Shown here piece after piece: positions 49,660 through 57,935 of a DNA stretch of 64,000 bases. Location: assembly GCF_001507855.1 (NCBI RefSeq), contig NZ_LGEN01000001.1:124001-188000 (forward strand), read 5' to 3'. The stretch's first letter is position 1, and each line of letters opens with the position of its first letter. Origin of the DNA: Halomonas sp. 54_146. Lineage in GTDB: Bacteria; Pseudomonadota; Gammaproteobacteria; Pseudomonadales; Halomonadaceae. The notes beneath the pieces were generated by a model that worked only from the letters and a program-made list of their open reading frames with translations, ran no database searches and was not told the DNA's origin. Position numbers and translations under genes: made by a program.

Positions 49660-50616
49660 ATGAGCATAAACGTAAAACGACGGGTTCACGTCGCGGCGGC
49701 GGCGATTATCAGCGCCGATAAAAAGCAAGTTCTTATCGCTCGTCGGCCATCAAACGTTGATCATGGCGGGCTGTGGGAGTTTCCAGGTGGCAAACTGGCC
49801 CCGTATGAAACCGGGCTTGAGGGCTTAAAGCGCGAACTGCACGAAGAGCTGGGCATTGAAATTGTCTGTGCCCAACCGCTGATTCGCGTGCACCATGAAT
49901 ACCCAGATAAGCATATTTTGCTTGATGTATGGCAAGTGCATGAGTTTGCCGGCGAGCCGTTTGGTCGTGAAGGGCAGGCGGTGCGTTGGGTGCCAATGGG
50001 CGAGCTTTCTAACTACCCCTTCCCGGCGGCTAATTTACCTATTTTGCGGGCGGTAAGGCTGCCTACCGAGTACCTGATAACCGGTGAAGAGGAAGATGAA
50101 GCGCGCTTTGATGCGTTTCTGGAACGTGCGTTGCGTGAAGACAACATTCGCCTGGTACAGCTGCGTGCCAAGCAGTTGGATGAAGCTGCCTATCTTGCCC
50201 GTGCCGAGCGAGCGTTGAGCCTTTGCCGCGAGTACGGCGCAAGGCTTTTGCTCAACGGTGAGCCGTCGCTGCTTGAGCATATTGATGCCGATGGTATTCA
50301 TTTAACCAGCGAACGTTTGATGCAGCTTGAGCGGCGTCCGATTGCTGAAGAAAAATGGCTGTCGGCGTCGACGCATAACCAAAAGCAGCTTACCCAGGCG
50401 GTGGTGTTAGGCTGTGACTTTGTTAGCCTTTCGCCGTTACGCACGACGCCTTCGCACCCTGATGTGTTCCCGCTCGGCTGGCATGATTTCCAGCAATTAG
50501 TTGAGCGGGCAGGCATGCCGGTGTTCGCACTCGGTGGCATGACCCGCTTTGATGCCAATCACGCCCGTGCGGTAGGCGCTCAAGGCATCGCCTCCATTCG
50601 CGATTTCTGGAAGTAA
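49660..50616 (+). CDS. mutT: MutT Nudix hydrolase fused to a ThiE-like domain
   Basis: Residues 1-133 form a Nudix hydrolase like MutT, which removes 8-oxo-dGTP; the Nudix box runs from GGKLAPYETGLEGLKREL to HEELGIE. Residues about 145-318 form a TIM-barrel domain related to thiamine-phosphate synthase (LVQLRAKQLDEAAYLARAER, DGIHLTSERLM, FVSLSPLRTTPSHPD). The same fusion is known next to secA-argJ in Pseudomonas. The ThiE-like part lacks an obvious full set of thiamine-phosphate synthase residues, so its activity is uncertain. Confidence 0.92.
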   Translation: MSINVKRRVHVAAAAIISADKKQVLIARRPSNVDHGGLWEFPGGKLAPYETGLEGLKRELHEELGIEIVCAQPLIRVHHEYPDKHILLDVWQVHEFAGEPFGREGQAVRWVPMGELSNYPFPAANLPILRAVRLPTEYLITGEEEDEARFDAFLERALREDNIRLVQLRAKQLDEAAYLARAERALSLCREYGARLLLNGEPSLLEHIDADGIHLTSERLMQLERRPIAEEKWLSASTHNQKQLTQAVVLGCDFVSLSPLRTTPSHPDVFPLGWHDFQQLVERAGMPVFALGGMTRFDANHARAVGAQGIASIRDFWK

Positions 50617-50633
50617 CACGCCAGGCTGAACGC

Positions 50634-50665
50634 GTAAAAAGAGCCGTATGTAAAAAGAGCTAGCA
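50634..50665. repeat. 16-bp tandem duplication after the MutT-ThiE gene
   Basis: GTAAAAAGAGCCGTAT (50634-50649) is followed by GTAAAAAGAGCTAGCA (50650-50665), sharing the first 11 bases. Confidence 0.7.
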
Positions 50666-50670
50666 GTGAA

Positions 50671-50711
50671 AACGCCTGCCTCGGCATCTATCCAAGGCAG
50701 GCGTTTTTTTG
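50671..50711. terminator. terminator between the convergent mutT fusion and aguB
   Basis: AACGCCTGCCT (50671-50681) and AGGCAGGCGTT (50695-50705) form an 11-bp stem with a 13-base loop, followed by seven T residues. A-rich sequence on the left makes weak function in the minus direction possible. Confidence 0.88.
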
Positions 50712-50791
50712 CTTAACATACGGGGTAAATGAGCATTTTGAGGCTAATTTCAACACCGTATAGGCAAGCGCAATAGTTAATCAAAGGTTTC

Positions 50792-51694
50792 TTAGTCGCG
50801 GTAGCGGCGAATTAGATCCCCATAAGCGTCAATGCGACGATCGCGCAGGTACGGCCAGATGCGGCGGGTGTTTTCGCTGCGCGCCATATCAAGTTGCACA
50901 ACAAGCTGCTCAGGCTCTTCCCCTGCATGGGCCAATAGCTCCCCTTGCGGCCCGCAGATAAAGCTCCCCCCCCAGAACTGAATGCCGTCGCCGACCTCAG
51001 AGTGATCCGCCTCAAAGCCAACGCGGTTGGCGACCAATACGGGCAAGCCGTTGGCCACGCCGTGGGCGCGCTGAATCAGCGTCCAGGCATCTTTCTGGCG
51101 CGTTTTTTCAGCGTGGTCGTCGTTGGGGTCCCAACCAATGGCAGTGGGGTAGAGCAGTAAATCAGCGCCGGCTAGCGCCATCAAACGGGCAGCTTCTGGG
51201 TACCACTGGTCCCAGCAAACCAGTACACCCAGGCGGCCTACCGAGGTATCAATGGGCGTAAAGCCCTCCCCGCGGGCGCTGTCATAATCCCCCGGGGTGA
51301 AGTAAAACTTCTCATAAAATCCAGGGTCATCGGGTATGTGCATTTTACGATAGTGCCCGACGCGGCCTTTGGCGCGGTCGTAAACGACCGCGGTATTGTG
51401 ATAGAGCCCCGGCGCGCGGCGCTCAAACAATGATCCGACCAGTACAATGTCCAGCTCTTTGGCGAGCGCTGCTAGGCGCTGGCCGGTAGGGCCGTCGAGA
51501 GGCTCGGCTAAATCAAACAGCGCGGGGTCCTCAAACTGGCAAAAATAGTGGGTGGCATGCAGTTCTTGCAGCATTACCAGCTGCGCGCCTTGCTTAACGG
51601 CGCTGCGGATACCTGCTTCGCTTGCGGCAAGGCTTTGGGCTTTATCAGGCCAGGCGGGCTGCTGAACAACCCCTACGGTTAGCATTTTCGACAT
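50792..51694 (-). CDS. aguB: N-carbamoylputrescine amidohydrolase
   Basis: Nitrilase-superfamily enzyme converting N-carbamoylputrescine to putrescine. The catalytic triad is Glu in MLQELHATHYFCQ, Lys in YRKMHIPDDPGFYEKFYF and Cys in LVCWDQWYPEAARLM. 300 residues from the ATG at 51694, which has AAGGGAG upstream; the longer frame to 51727 overlaps aguA. It is 10 bp downstream of aguA, forming the two-step agmatine-to-putrescine pathway. Confidence 0.96.
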   Translation of the reverse strand: MSKMLTVGVVQQPAWPDKAQSLAASEAGIRSAVKQGAQLVMLQELHATHYFCQFEDPALFDLAEPLDGPTGQRLAALAKELDIVLVGSLFERRAPGLYHNTAVVYDRAKGRVGHYRKMHIPDDPGFYEKFYFTPGDYDSARGEGFTPIDTSVGRLGVLVCWDQWYPEAARLMALAGADLLLYPTAIGWDPNDDHAEKTRQKDAWTLIQRAHGVANGLPVLVANRVGFEADHSEVGDGIQFWGGSFICGPQGELLAHAGEEPEQLVVQLDMARSENTRRIWPYLRDRRIDAYGDLIRRYRD

Positions 51695-51704
51695 GGTGAC
51701 TCCC

Positions 51705-52760
51705 TTAGCAAATAGCGGTCGCGGCAAGCGTGCCTTGTGGCAGTTGCATGGTTAAACAGTGCAGGCTGCCGTGCTGGCGAATCACACTGGTGCACTCAAT
51801 CGGAATCAGCGTGTGCTTGGGAAACGCACTGGCCAGTGCTTGCAGCGCGGTGAAATCCGCTGGGTCGCCGTAGGTAGGCACCAGCACGGCCTGATTAATG
51901 ATCAGGAAATTAGCGTAGGTAGCGGGCAGGCGGTGGCCGTCTTCCGGGTCAAAGCAAGCCTGTGGCCAGGGCAGGGCGATAAGCCGATAAGGTTCGCCAT
52001 TGCGCTGACGAAAAGCCTGCAGCTCTTGCTCCATGGCGGCTAGCGCCGGGTAGTGCGGGTCATCAGGGTCATCGCAGCGCACGTAGGCGATGGTGGATGG
52101 GTCGCAGAAACGGGCCAGGGTATCAATATGGCTGTCGGTATCGTCGCCTTCTAAATGGCCGTTGGCCAACCACAGCACGCGGTCGACGCCAAAATCTTGC
52201 GCGAGCTGGGCTTCTATGTCTTCACGAGAGAGCGTCGGGTTGCGGTTAGGGTTTAGCAAACAGGCCTCGGTGGTTAGCAGCGTGCCTTCACCGTCTGTTT
52301 CGATGCCGCCACCTTCAAGCACCATGTCACGTGAGGCCACTGGGCAGGCCCATGCACCGGCGTCGGCCAGCCACTGGGTTAGCCGGTTGTCGCGCTCAGC
52401 GGGAAATTTACCGCCCCAGCCGGTGAAGGTGTAATCGAGCATCACCACCCGTTGGCCGTCTGCGTCGGCCACCGTGATGGGGCCGTGGTCACGCGCCCAG
52501 GTGTCGTCGGTGGGTGCAACAACAAGCTGCAGGCGCTCAGCGGGCACGCCGTAGGCGTTGAAAGTATCGGCCAAGCGCTGTTTAGTAAGCTCGTCGGGTA
52601 CGCCAATCAGCACGCGCTGATAGCGAGTGGTAGCCATCACAATACGCTCAAGCGTGGCTTCAATGCGGTCAAGCAGCGGTGCCCAGTCGCCGTCATGGCG
52701 AGGCCAGGTCAGTTGTATCCCATCTTGGGGATACCATTCGGGTAGCAAACGGTACGTCAT
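51705..52760 (-). CDS. aguA: agmatine deiminase
   Basis: Guanidino-group-modifying enzyme converting agmatine to N-carbamoylputrescine and ammonia. WARDHGPITVADADG, VLEGGGIETDGEGTLL, LEGDDTDSHIDTLARF (catalytic His) and the C-terminal GSLHCLTMQLPQG (catalytic Cys) are all present. 351 residues. With aguB it makes putrescine from arginine-derived agmatine. Confidence 0.96.
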   Translation of the reverse strand: MTYRLLPEWYPQDGIQLTWPRHDGDWAPLLDRIEATLERIVMATTRYQRVLIGVPDELTKQRLADTFNAYGVPAERLQLVVAPTDDTWARDHGPITVADADGQRVVMLDYTFTGWGGKFPAERDNRLTQWLADAGAWACPVASRDMVLEGGGIETDGEGTLLTTEACLLNPNRNPTLSREDIEAQLAQDFGVDRVLWLANGHLEGDDTDSHIDTLARFCDPSTIAYVRCDDPDDPHYPALAAMEQELQAFRQRNGEPYRLIALPWPQACFDPEDGHRLPATYANFLIINQAVLVPTYGDPADFTALQALASAFPKHTLIPIECTSVIRQHGSLHCLTMQLPQGTLAATAIC

Positions 52761-52940
52761 AAAAGCGCAGCCCCACGGTCAGCAGACAATCGGCGCAATG
52801 TAGGGCGTGGCGAGGTAAGTTGCAAGCGTAACATTTTGAATCTGAACGCTCGCCGCATTGGCTGCTCTAATGGTCGTTTGGAACATGCAGAGTCACTAAA
52901 AACACCGTACCATGAGCGCTTATTAATAAGGAATGACGCC

Positions 52941-54182
52941 ATGCTTGATCGTTTGCCTTTTCTGGTGGGGCTGCGCTACGTGCGCGCTAAACGCCGGAAC
53001 CACTTTATTTCGTTTATTTCGCTTACCTCGATGCTGGGGTTAATGTTGGGGGTGGCAGTACTGATTTTAGTGCTCTCCGTCATGAATGGCTTCGACCATG
53101 AGCTACGCACGCGCATTTTAGGTATGGTGCCCCACGCTAAAATTGAGTCCCGAGAAGGGATGGTTGAATGGCAGTCTTTGGCCGAAGAGTTGATGCAGCG
53201 CGAGCGGGTCATCGGTGCTGCCCCCTTTGTTGAACAGCAAGGCATGTTCTCAGTGGGTGGGCGTAATCAAGGGGCTATGGTTAACGGCATTAATCCTGAC
53301 TGGGAAGACCGTGTATCCATCATTGGCGAGCACATGCGCGAAGGCTCGTTGGCCGATTTAGTGCCCGGTGAATGGAACGTGGTGCTGGGTTCTATGCTGG
53401 CGCGCAGTTTAGGCGTGGGCGTGGGCGATCGTGTAACGCTACTGGTGCCTGAAGCATCGATTACCCCCGCCGGCGTTTTTCCGCGCCTGAAACGCTTTAC
53501 CGTCAGCGGTATTTTTAGCGTTGGTGCGGATTTAGACGCCAATCTCGCCTACGCCAATATCGAAGATATGCAGACCCTTGCGCGCTTGGGCGATGCGATT
53601 GGTGGGTTGCGCCTAGAATTGGATGATCTATTTGCGGCAAGCCGAGAAACCCAGGCAATTCTTAATGAGCTCGGCCCTCAGTATCGCGGCAGCGACTGGA
53701 CGTTCTCACACGGCAACTTATTCCAGGCAATCCAAATGGAAAAGCGCATGATTGCGCTGCTGTTAACCGTCATTATCGCTGTGGCAGCGTTTAATATTGT
53801 CTCCACACTGGTGATGGTGGTCACCGACAAGCGCGCGGATATCGCTATTTTGCGCACCATCGGTGCCACACCCCGTTCCATTATGGGCATTTTTATTGTG
53901 CAAGGGATGGCCATCGGGCTGATCGGCATCGCTATCGGTGTGGCGGTAGGTGTGCTGTTGGCACTGAGCATTGCTGATTTGATCGGTTGGGTCGAAGGGA
54001 CGCTGGGCATTCAGTTCCTAGATGCCGGGGTGTACTTCATTAGCGACCTACCTTCTCGGCTGCAGTGGGACGATGTTAATCGTATCGTTTTAGCCGCCTT
54101 TGGGCTGACGTTCCTGTCGACGCTCTACCCTGCATGGCGTGCGGCGCGGGTTCAGCCAGCGGATGTACTGCGCTATGAATAA
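52941..54182 (+). CDS. lolC: lipoprotein-releasing permease LolC/LolE type
   Basis: Inner-membrane permease of the Lol ABC transporter, which releases outer-membrane lipoproteins to LolA. Four membrane helices: one near 24-47, three between about 270 and 395, with a large periplasmic domain between. NHFISFISLTSMLGLMLGVA and the C-terminal LYPAWRAARVQPADVLRYE are typical. 413 residues from the ATG at 52941 with AAGGA upstream. Only one such gene flanks lolD, so the complex may be a homodimer (LolF type). Confidence 0.94.
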   Translation: MLDRLPFLVGLRYVRAKRRNHFISFISLTSMLGLMLGVAVLILVLSVMNGFDHELRTRILGMVPHAKIESREGMVEWQSLAEELMQRERVIGAAPFVEQQGMFSVGGRNQGAMVNGINPDWEDRVSIIGEHMREGSLADLVPGEWNVVLGSMLARSLGVGVGDRVTLLVPEASITPAGVFPRLKRFTVSGIFSVGADLDANLAYANIEDMQTLARLGDAIGGLRLELDDLFAASRETQAILNELGPQYRGSDWTFSHGNLFQAIQMEKRMIALLLTVIIAVAAFNIVSTLVMVVTDKRADIAILRTIGATPRSIMGIFIVQGMAIGLIGIAIGVAVGVLLALSIADLIGWVEGTLGIQFLDAGVYFISDLPSRLQWDDVNRIVLAAFGLTFLSTLYPAWRAARVQPADVLRYE

Positions 54183-54194
54183 CGGATCGCGAAG

Positions 54195-54222
54195 TGAGAG
54201 TTCAGCAATGAGAGTTCAGCAA
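54195..54222. repeat. 14-bp tandem duplication of the lolD start region
   Basis: TGAGAGTTCAGCAA occurs exactly at 54195-54208 and 54209-54222. Each copy carries GAGAG and ends at an ATG, giving two start codons 14 bp apart. The first opens a five-codon ORF whose TGA overlaps the lolD ATG. Confidence 0.93.
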
Positions 54223-54941
54223 TGAGTATGCCAATGGAAAAACCGCAACAAGCCGCCATTATGCTCGACTGCCAGGCGCTGACACGCACCTATAGCGAAG
54301 GCCCGCAAAACCTGACCGTACTGGATAAGCTGAATTTACAGGTGCGCGCGGGTGAGCGAGTGGCCATTGTGGGCAGCTCAGGTTCCGGTAAAACAACGCT
54401 GCTGAACCTGTTGGGCGGTCTTGATCGGCCTAGCGAAGGGCGTGTGGTGATCGCAGGCTCGCCGCTGTCAGGGTTAAATGAAGCGGCGCTTGGCAGCTTT
54501 CGTAATCGCTATATTGGGTTTGTGTATCAATTCCATCATCTTTTGGCGGAGTTTACCGCCCTTGAAAACGCCGCTTTACCGCTGATTATTCGCGGGCAAT
54601 CTAAGAAAGCGGCCGAGCAGCGGGCGATGCAGATATTAACGCGGGTCGGTATGCAGCCGCGCGCACACCATAAGCCGGGCGAGCTTTCTGGGGGCGAGCG
54701 CCAGCGCGTGGCGATAGCCCGTGCTCTTGTAACGGACCCGAGCCTGGTATTGATGGATGAGCCTACCGGTAATCTGGATCAGACCACTGCGGCGACCATT
54801 TTGGCACTGATGGATGAATTAGCTAAAGAGAGTGCCTGTGCGTTTGTGATTGTGACCCACGACGTTGGCTTGGCGGCTCACCAAGACCGGGTGCTTAAGC
54901 TAGATGCAGGTAAATTGGTGGAGCAGTCGTCAGAGCTTTAG
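54222..54941 (+). CDS. lolD: lipoprotein-releasing ABC transporter ATPase LolD
   Basis: ATPase of the Lol transporter. Walker [17 protein letters not shown], the LolD-family [17 protein letters not shown] segment, signature [15 protein letters not shown] and Walker [13 protein letters not shown]. 239 residues from 54222; further ATGs at codons 3 and 5 are alternatives. It lies 39 bp after the permease gene. Confidence 0.96.
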   Translation: MSMPMEKPQQAAIMLDCQALTRTYSEGPQNLTVLDKLNLQVRAGERVAIVGSSGSGKTTLLNLLGGLDRPSEGRVVIAGSPLSGLNEAALGSFRNRYIGFVYQFHHLLAEFTALENAALPLIIRGQSKKAAEQRAMQILTRVGMQPRAHHKPGELSGGERQRVAIARALVTDPSLVLMDEPTGNLDQTTAATILALMDELAKESACAFVIVTHDVGLAAHQDRVLKLDAGKLVEQSSEL

Positions 54942-54963
54942 TGGTTTAGCCTGACTGTCAAGC

Positions 54964-55515
54964 TTAGTCATCAAATTCTGCTTCAACCTGCGCGCGCCGC
55001 TGCCTTCTCTTTAGGCGGCGGCGTTTCCAGTTATGGGAGACGTGCCAGCGCCAGATAAGACGAATGCCGATATTGGCAACGATGGCTAAGATAACGGCCG
55101 TGAACAGTGAACCGACGATAAGCGGCGGCATAATGTCGTGCATCTGCTCGGCAATCCAGCGCGTCGAAATTCGTGAGGGAGCTTCCCGCACGGGGGCACC
55201 AAGTATAAAGGTGCCAATCCAATAGTTGCCGTAAAAGATCAGCGGCATCGTTAATGGGTTGGTAATCCACACCAGACCAATGGAGAGCGCTAAGTTGCAG
55301 CGCGTTAGGCGAGCGCCCAGCGCCGCGACCACCATTTGAAAAGGGATGGGGAGCATGGCACAAAACATACCCACGCTAAACGCATTGGCAACGCTTCGGC
55401 GAGTTAAAAGCCACAACCCCGGATCTGCAATCAACGGCGCCATAAACCGTAGCGAGCGCTGTTTCCTGATAGTGTCCGGTTTGGGCATGTAGCGCTGCAG
55501 GAACCGGCGCGGCAT
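54964..55515 (-). CDS. DUF2062 membrane protein
   Basis: Uncharacterised inner-membrane protein of the DUF2062 family (183 residues). It has a basic N-terminus, a hydrophobic hairpin (VANAFSVGMFCAMLPIPFQM and nearby), the family segment WITNPLTMPLIFYGNYWIGT, a C-terminal membrane helix (about 133-155) and a strongly basic tail. Function unknown. It converges on lolD and is divergent from comEC. Confidence 0.85.
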   Translation of the reverse strand: MPRRFLQRYMPKPDTIRKQRSLRFMAPLIADPGLWLLTRRSVANAFSVGMFCAMLPIPFQMVVAALGARLTRCNLALSIGLVWITNPLTMPLIFYGNYWIGTFILGAPVREAPSRISTRWIAEQMHDIMPPLIVGSLFTAVILAIVANIGIRLIWRWHVSHNWKRRRLKRRQRRAQVEAEFDD

Positions 55516-55611
55516 AACGGATACTCTTGCCTATCGATTTTTTCTATTATCCATATAGAGCTGCCCTTCGGCTATGCTAGGCAGCGAATGAACAATCGCC
55601 AAGGAGGGTGT

Positions 55612-57879
55612 ATGCGGTTAGGGGTAGCCATGCCAGCCGCTATGGCGGCGCTAGCCGGGGGGATGGTTGCGTGGTACAGCATCACCGCAGGTATGACACC
55701 AAACGTCCTTGGGTGGTGGTTGATTGCCGCTTTGTTAGCCATGGGGTGGCGTTTACGGCTAGGCGTGTGGCTGCTGATCGGGGGGTGGGTATTTATAGGT
55801 GTGCAAGGGGAGTGGTCGAGCCGCCTACCGGACGGCTTAAGCGGTGAAGATGTAACCATTGAGGCGACCGTGTTAACCGCTCAACCGGTGGGTGACGCAA
55901 CGCGCTTACTGCTGGCTGTTGATAAATGTCAGGCGCCGGCACAGCGGCCACGGTGTTCCGCACTCGCCAAGGTACGCATAACCGCTTATAGCGATGCGCT
56001 ATTTAATCCCGGTGAGCAGTGGCGGATGACACTGCGTTTGCGACCGCCCAGTGGCTTTGCTAACCCCGATACTTTCGACTTTGAGCAGTGGCTGTGGCGC
56101 GAGGGTATTCACGCCACGGGATATCTAAGGCAGGACCCTCCGCCTGAGCGGCTTTCTGCAGCAGGCCCTAGTTTGCGCCCGCTAGCACTCGGTTTCTTAG
56201 CCCAACAGCCGCTGAATGAACGCACTAAACGCTGGCTGGCAGCGCTGACGCTGGGGGACAGCGAACAGCTGACCCAAGATGACTGGTCATTGCTGAATGC
56301 GACCGGCACGACACATCTTGTGGTTATTTCAGGGTTGCATGTGGGGCTGGTGGCATCGTTTGTATTGATGCTGGCCAAGCTAGCTGCCCGTGTGACGACG
56401 CCCACCAACTGGCGAATGCGCACCTGGCCGTGGTGGTGTGCAGCGGCGGCCTGCGTGGGGTATGCCGCGCTTGCCGGCATGGCACCGCCTGCCATGCGGG
56501 CGATGGTAATGACGCTGATTGGCCTCTGGGTGCTCAGTGGGCGCCATGCGCCAAGCCCGTGGCAGGGGTGGTGGCTGGCGCTCGCGCTAGTGCTGATTGT
56601 GGACCCGTTAGCGTTATGGCGGCCGGGTATGTGGCTGTCGTTTGTAGCCGTAGCATGGTTAATCATCATTTGGCAGGGGCGGCAGCGCCCACAAGGCATT
56701 AAAGGCTGGTGTTGGGCATTGGTGAGAACCCAGCTGCTGTTAGCCCCGCTAATGGCCGCCGCCGTGCTGGTCGCTTTTGGCCGAGTGGCACCCGCTGCAC
56801 CACTGATCAACTTGCTTGCCGTGCCGTGGGTAAGCTCTGTCATGGTGCCGACAGCGCTATTGGGTTGGTTGCTATCGCCGCTGCCTTTAGTGGGCCATGC
56901 GCTGTGGTGGCTGTTTGAGCAGGCGCTTGGCGTTTTCCACCTGCTGCTAACGCTGGCGGTGCAGCACTGGCCGCTGTGGGAGCCTGATCGGCCGTTGACG
57001 TATCCGCTCGCCTTTGCCTTGCTGCTGTTGTCACTCTGCTGGGGGTTGCCTGCCGTGCTGCCCGGCTTGCGGCTGGCCGCTACTGCGTTAGTAGTGGCGC
57101 TGCCTTGGTGGTCGCTTTCGCCATCGATTCCCCACGGTGCGCTCAGGGTTAGTGTGCATGACGTGGGGCAGGGGCAGTTGATAGAGCTACGTAGCAAAAA
57201 CTATCGACTGCTTTACGACACCGGACCGCGCTTTCGCGGCGGTTTTATGCCCCTGGAGACGCTCTGGTCGCCGGGGCAGCACTTTGACCAAGTGATAGTC
57301 AGCCACGCTGATAACGACCATGCGGGGGGTATCGAAGCGTTATTGGCTGATCATCAGGTTAAGCAGTGGGTAGCGCCCGCGGGTGAGCCGCTGCCGGTAA
57401 CCAGCCGCGCCTGTCAACGCGGCCAAGCATGGCAGCGGGATGGCGTGAACTACCGCTTTCTCTGGCCGCCTGCGGGCAATAACGCATTTTCGGCCAATGA
57501 CCGTTCCTGTGTATTGGAAGTAAGCGTTGGCGAGCAGCGGTTATTGATCACCGGCGATGTCAGCACTGAGATAGAACGGCGCTTTTTACTTGAGGTTGAA
57601 CCGCCGGTCAGCGTGCTTGTGGCGGGGCATCACGGTAGCGCTACCAGTTCCGGCATTCAGTTCGTGCGCCATACGTCACCTGAGCAGGTGATTTTCAGTG
57701 CCGGACGCCATAATCCTTTTCAGCACCCGGTGGACCCCGTTGTGCGCCGTTTTCGCCAGCAGGGAAGCTGCCTATGGAGCACCGCCCATGACGGAGCGCT
57801 GCGTTTTTGGCTGCAAGCGGCTCATCCCATTGACGTTAAAACGATGCGTAAGCAGCACGGTCATCGCAAGCGGTGTTGA
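55612..57879 (+). CDS. comEC: DNA uptake channel protein ComEC/Rec2
   Basis: Polytopic protein thought to form the inner-membrane DNA channel in natural transformation. DUF4131-like N-terminus with membrane helices, the competence domain (about 200-480, LNATGTTHLVVISGLHVGLV) and a C-terminal metallo-beta-lactamase domain with HDVGQGQLIEL, VSHADNDHAGGIEALL and GHHGSATSSGIQF. The ATG at 55612 has AAGGAG, preferred over 55588. 755 residues, complete. Whether the organism is transformable cannot be judged from this alone. Confidence 0.94.
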   Translation: MRLGVAMPAAMAALAGGMVAWYSITAGMTPNVLGWWLIAALLAMGWRLRLGVWLLIGGWVFIGVQGEWSSRLPDGLSGEDVTIEATVLTAQPVGDATRLLLAVDKCQAPAQRPRCSALAKVRITAYSDALFNPGEQWRMTLRLRPPSGFANPDTFDFEQWLWREGIHATGYLRQDPPPERLSAAGPSLRPLALGFLAQQPLNERTKRWLAALTLGDSEQLTQDDWSLLNATGTTHLVVISGLHVGLVASFVLMLAKLAARVTTPTNWRMRTWPWWCAAAACVGYAALAGMAPPAMRAMVMTLIGLWVLSGRHAPSPWQGWWLALALVLIVDPLALWRPGMWLSFVAVAWLIIIWQGRQRPQGIKGWCWALVRTQLLLAPLMAAAVLVAFGRVAPAAPLINLLAVPWVSSVMVPTALLGWLLSPLPLVGHALWWLFEQALGVFHLLLTLAVQHWPLWEPDRPLTYPLAFALLLLSLCWGLPAVLPGLRLAATALVVALPWWSLSPSIPHGALRVSVHDVGQGQLIELRSKNYRLLYDTGPRFRGGFMPLETLWSPGQHFDQVIVSHADNDHAGGIEALLADHQVKQWVAPAGEPLPVTSRACQRGQAWQRDGVNYRFLWPPAGNNAFSANDRSCVLEVSVGEQRLLITGDVSTEIERRFLLEVEPPVSVLVAGHHGSATSSGIQFVRHTSPEQVIFSAGRHNPFQHPVDPVVRRFRQQGSCLWSTAHDGALRFWLQAAHPIDVKTMRKQHGHRKRC

Positions 57880-57935
57880 AGCACGTCGCCATAAGGTAGA
57901 ATCCTGCGCACTGCACACTATTGCCAGGAGCGCGT

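Noticed and set aside
56109-57197. 362-codon ORF on the minus strand, antisense to comEC
   Set aside because: The translation is Ser/Ala/Pro/Thr-rich without any recognisable domain, and comEC on the other strand is clearly the coding frame with all its motifs. GC-rich coding DNA often leaves such antisense frames open.
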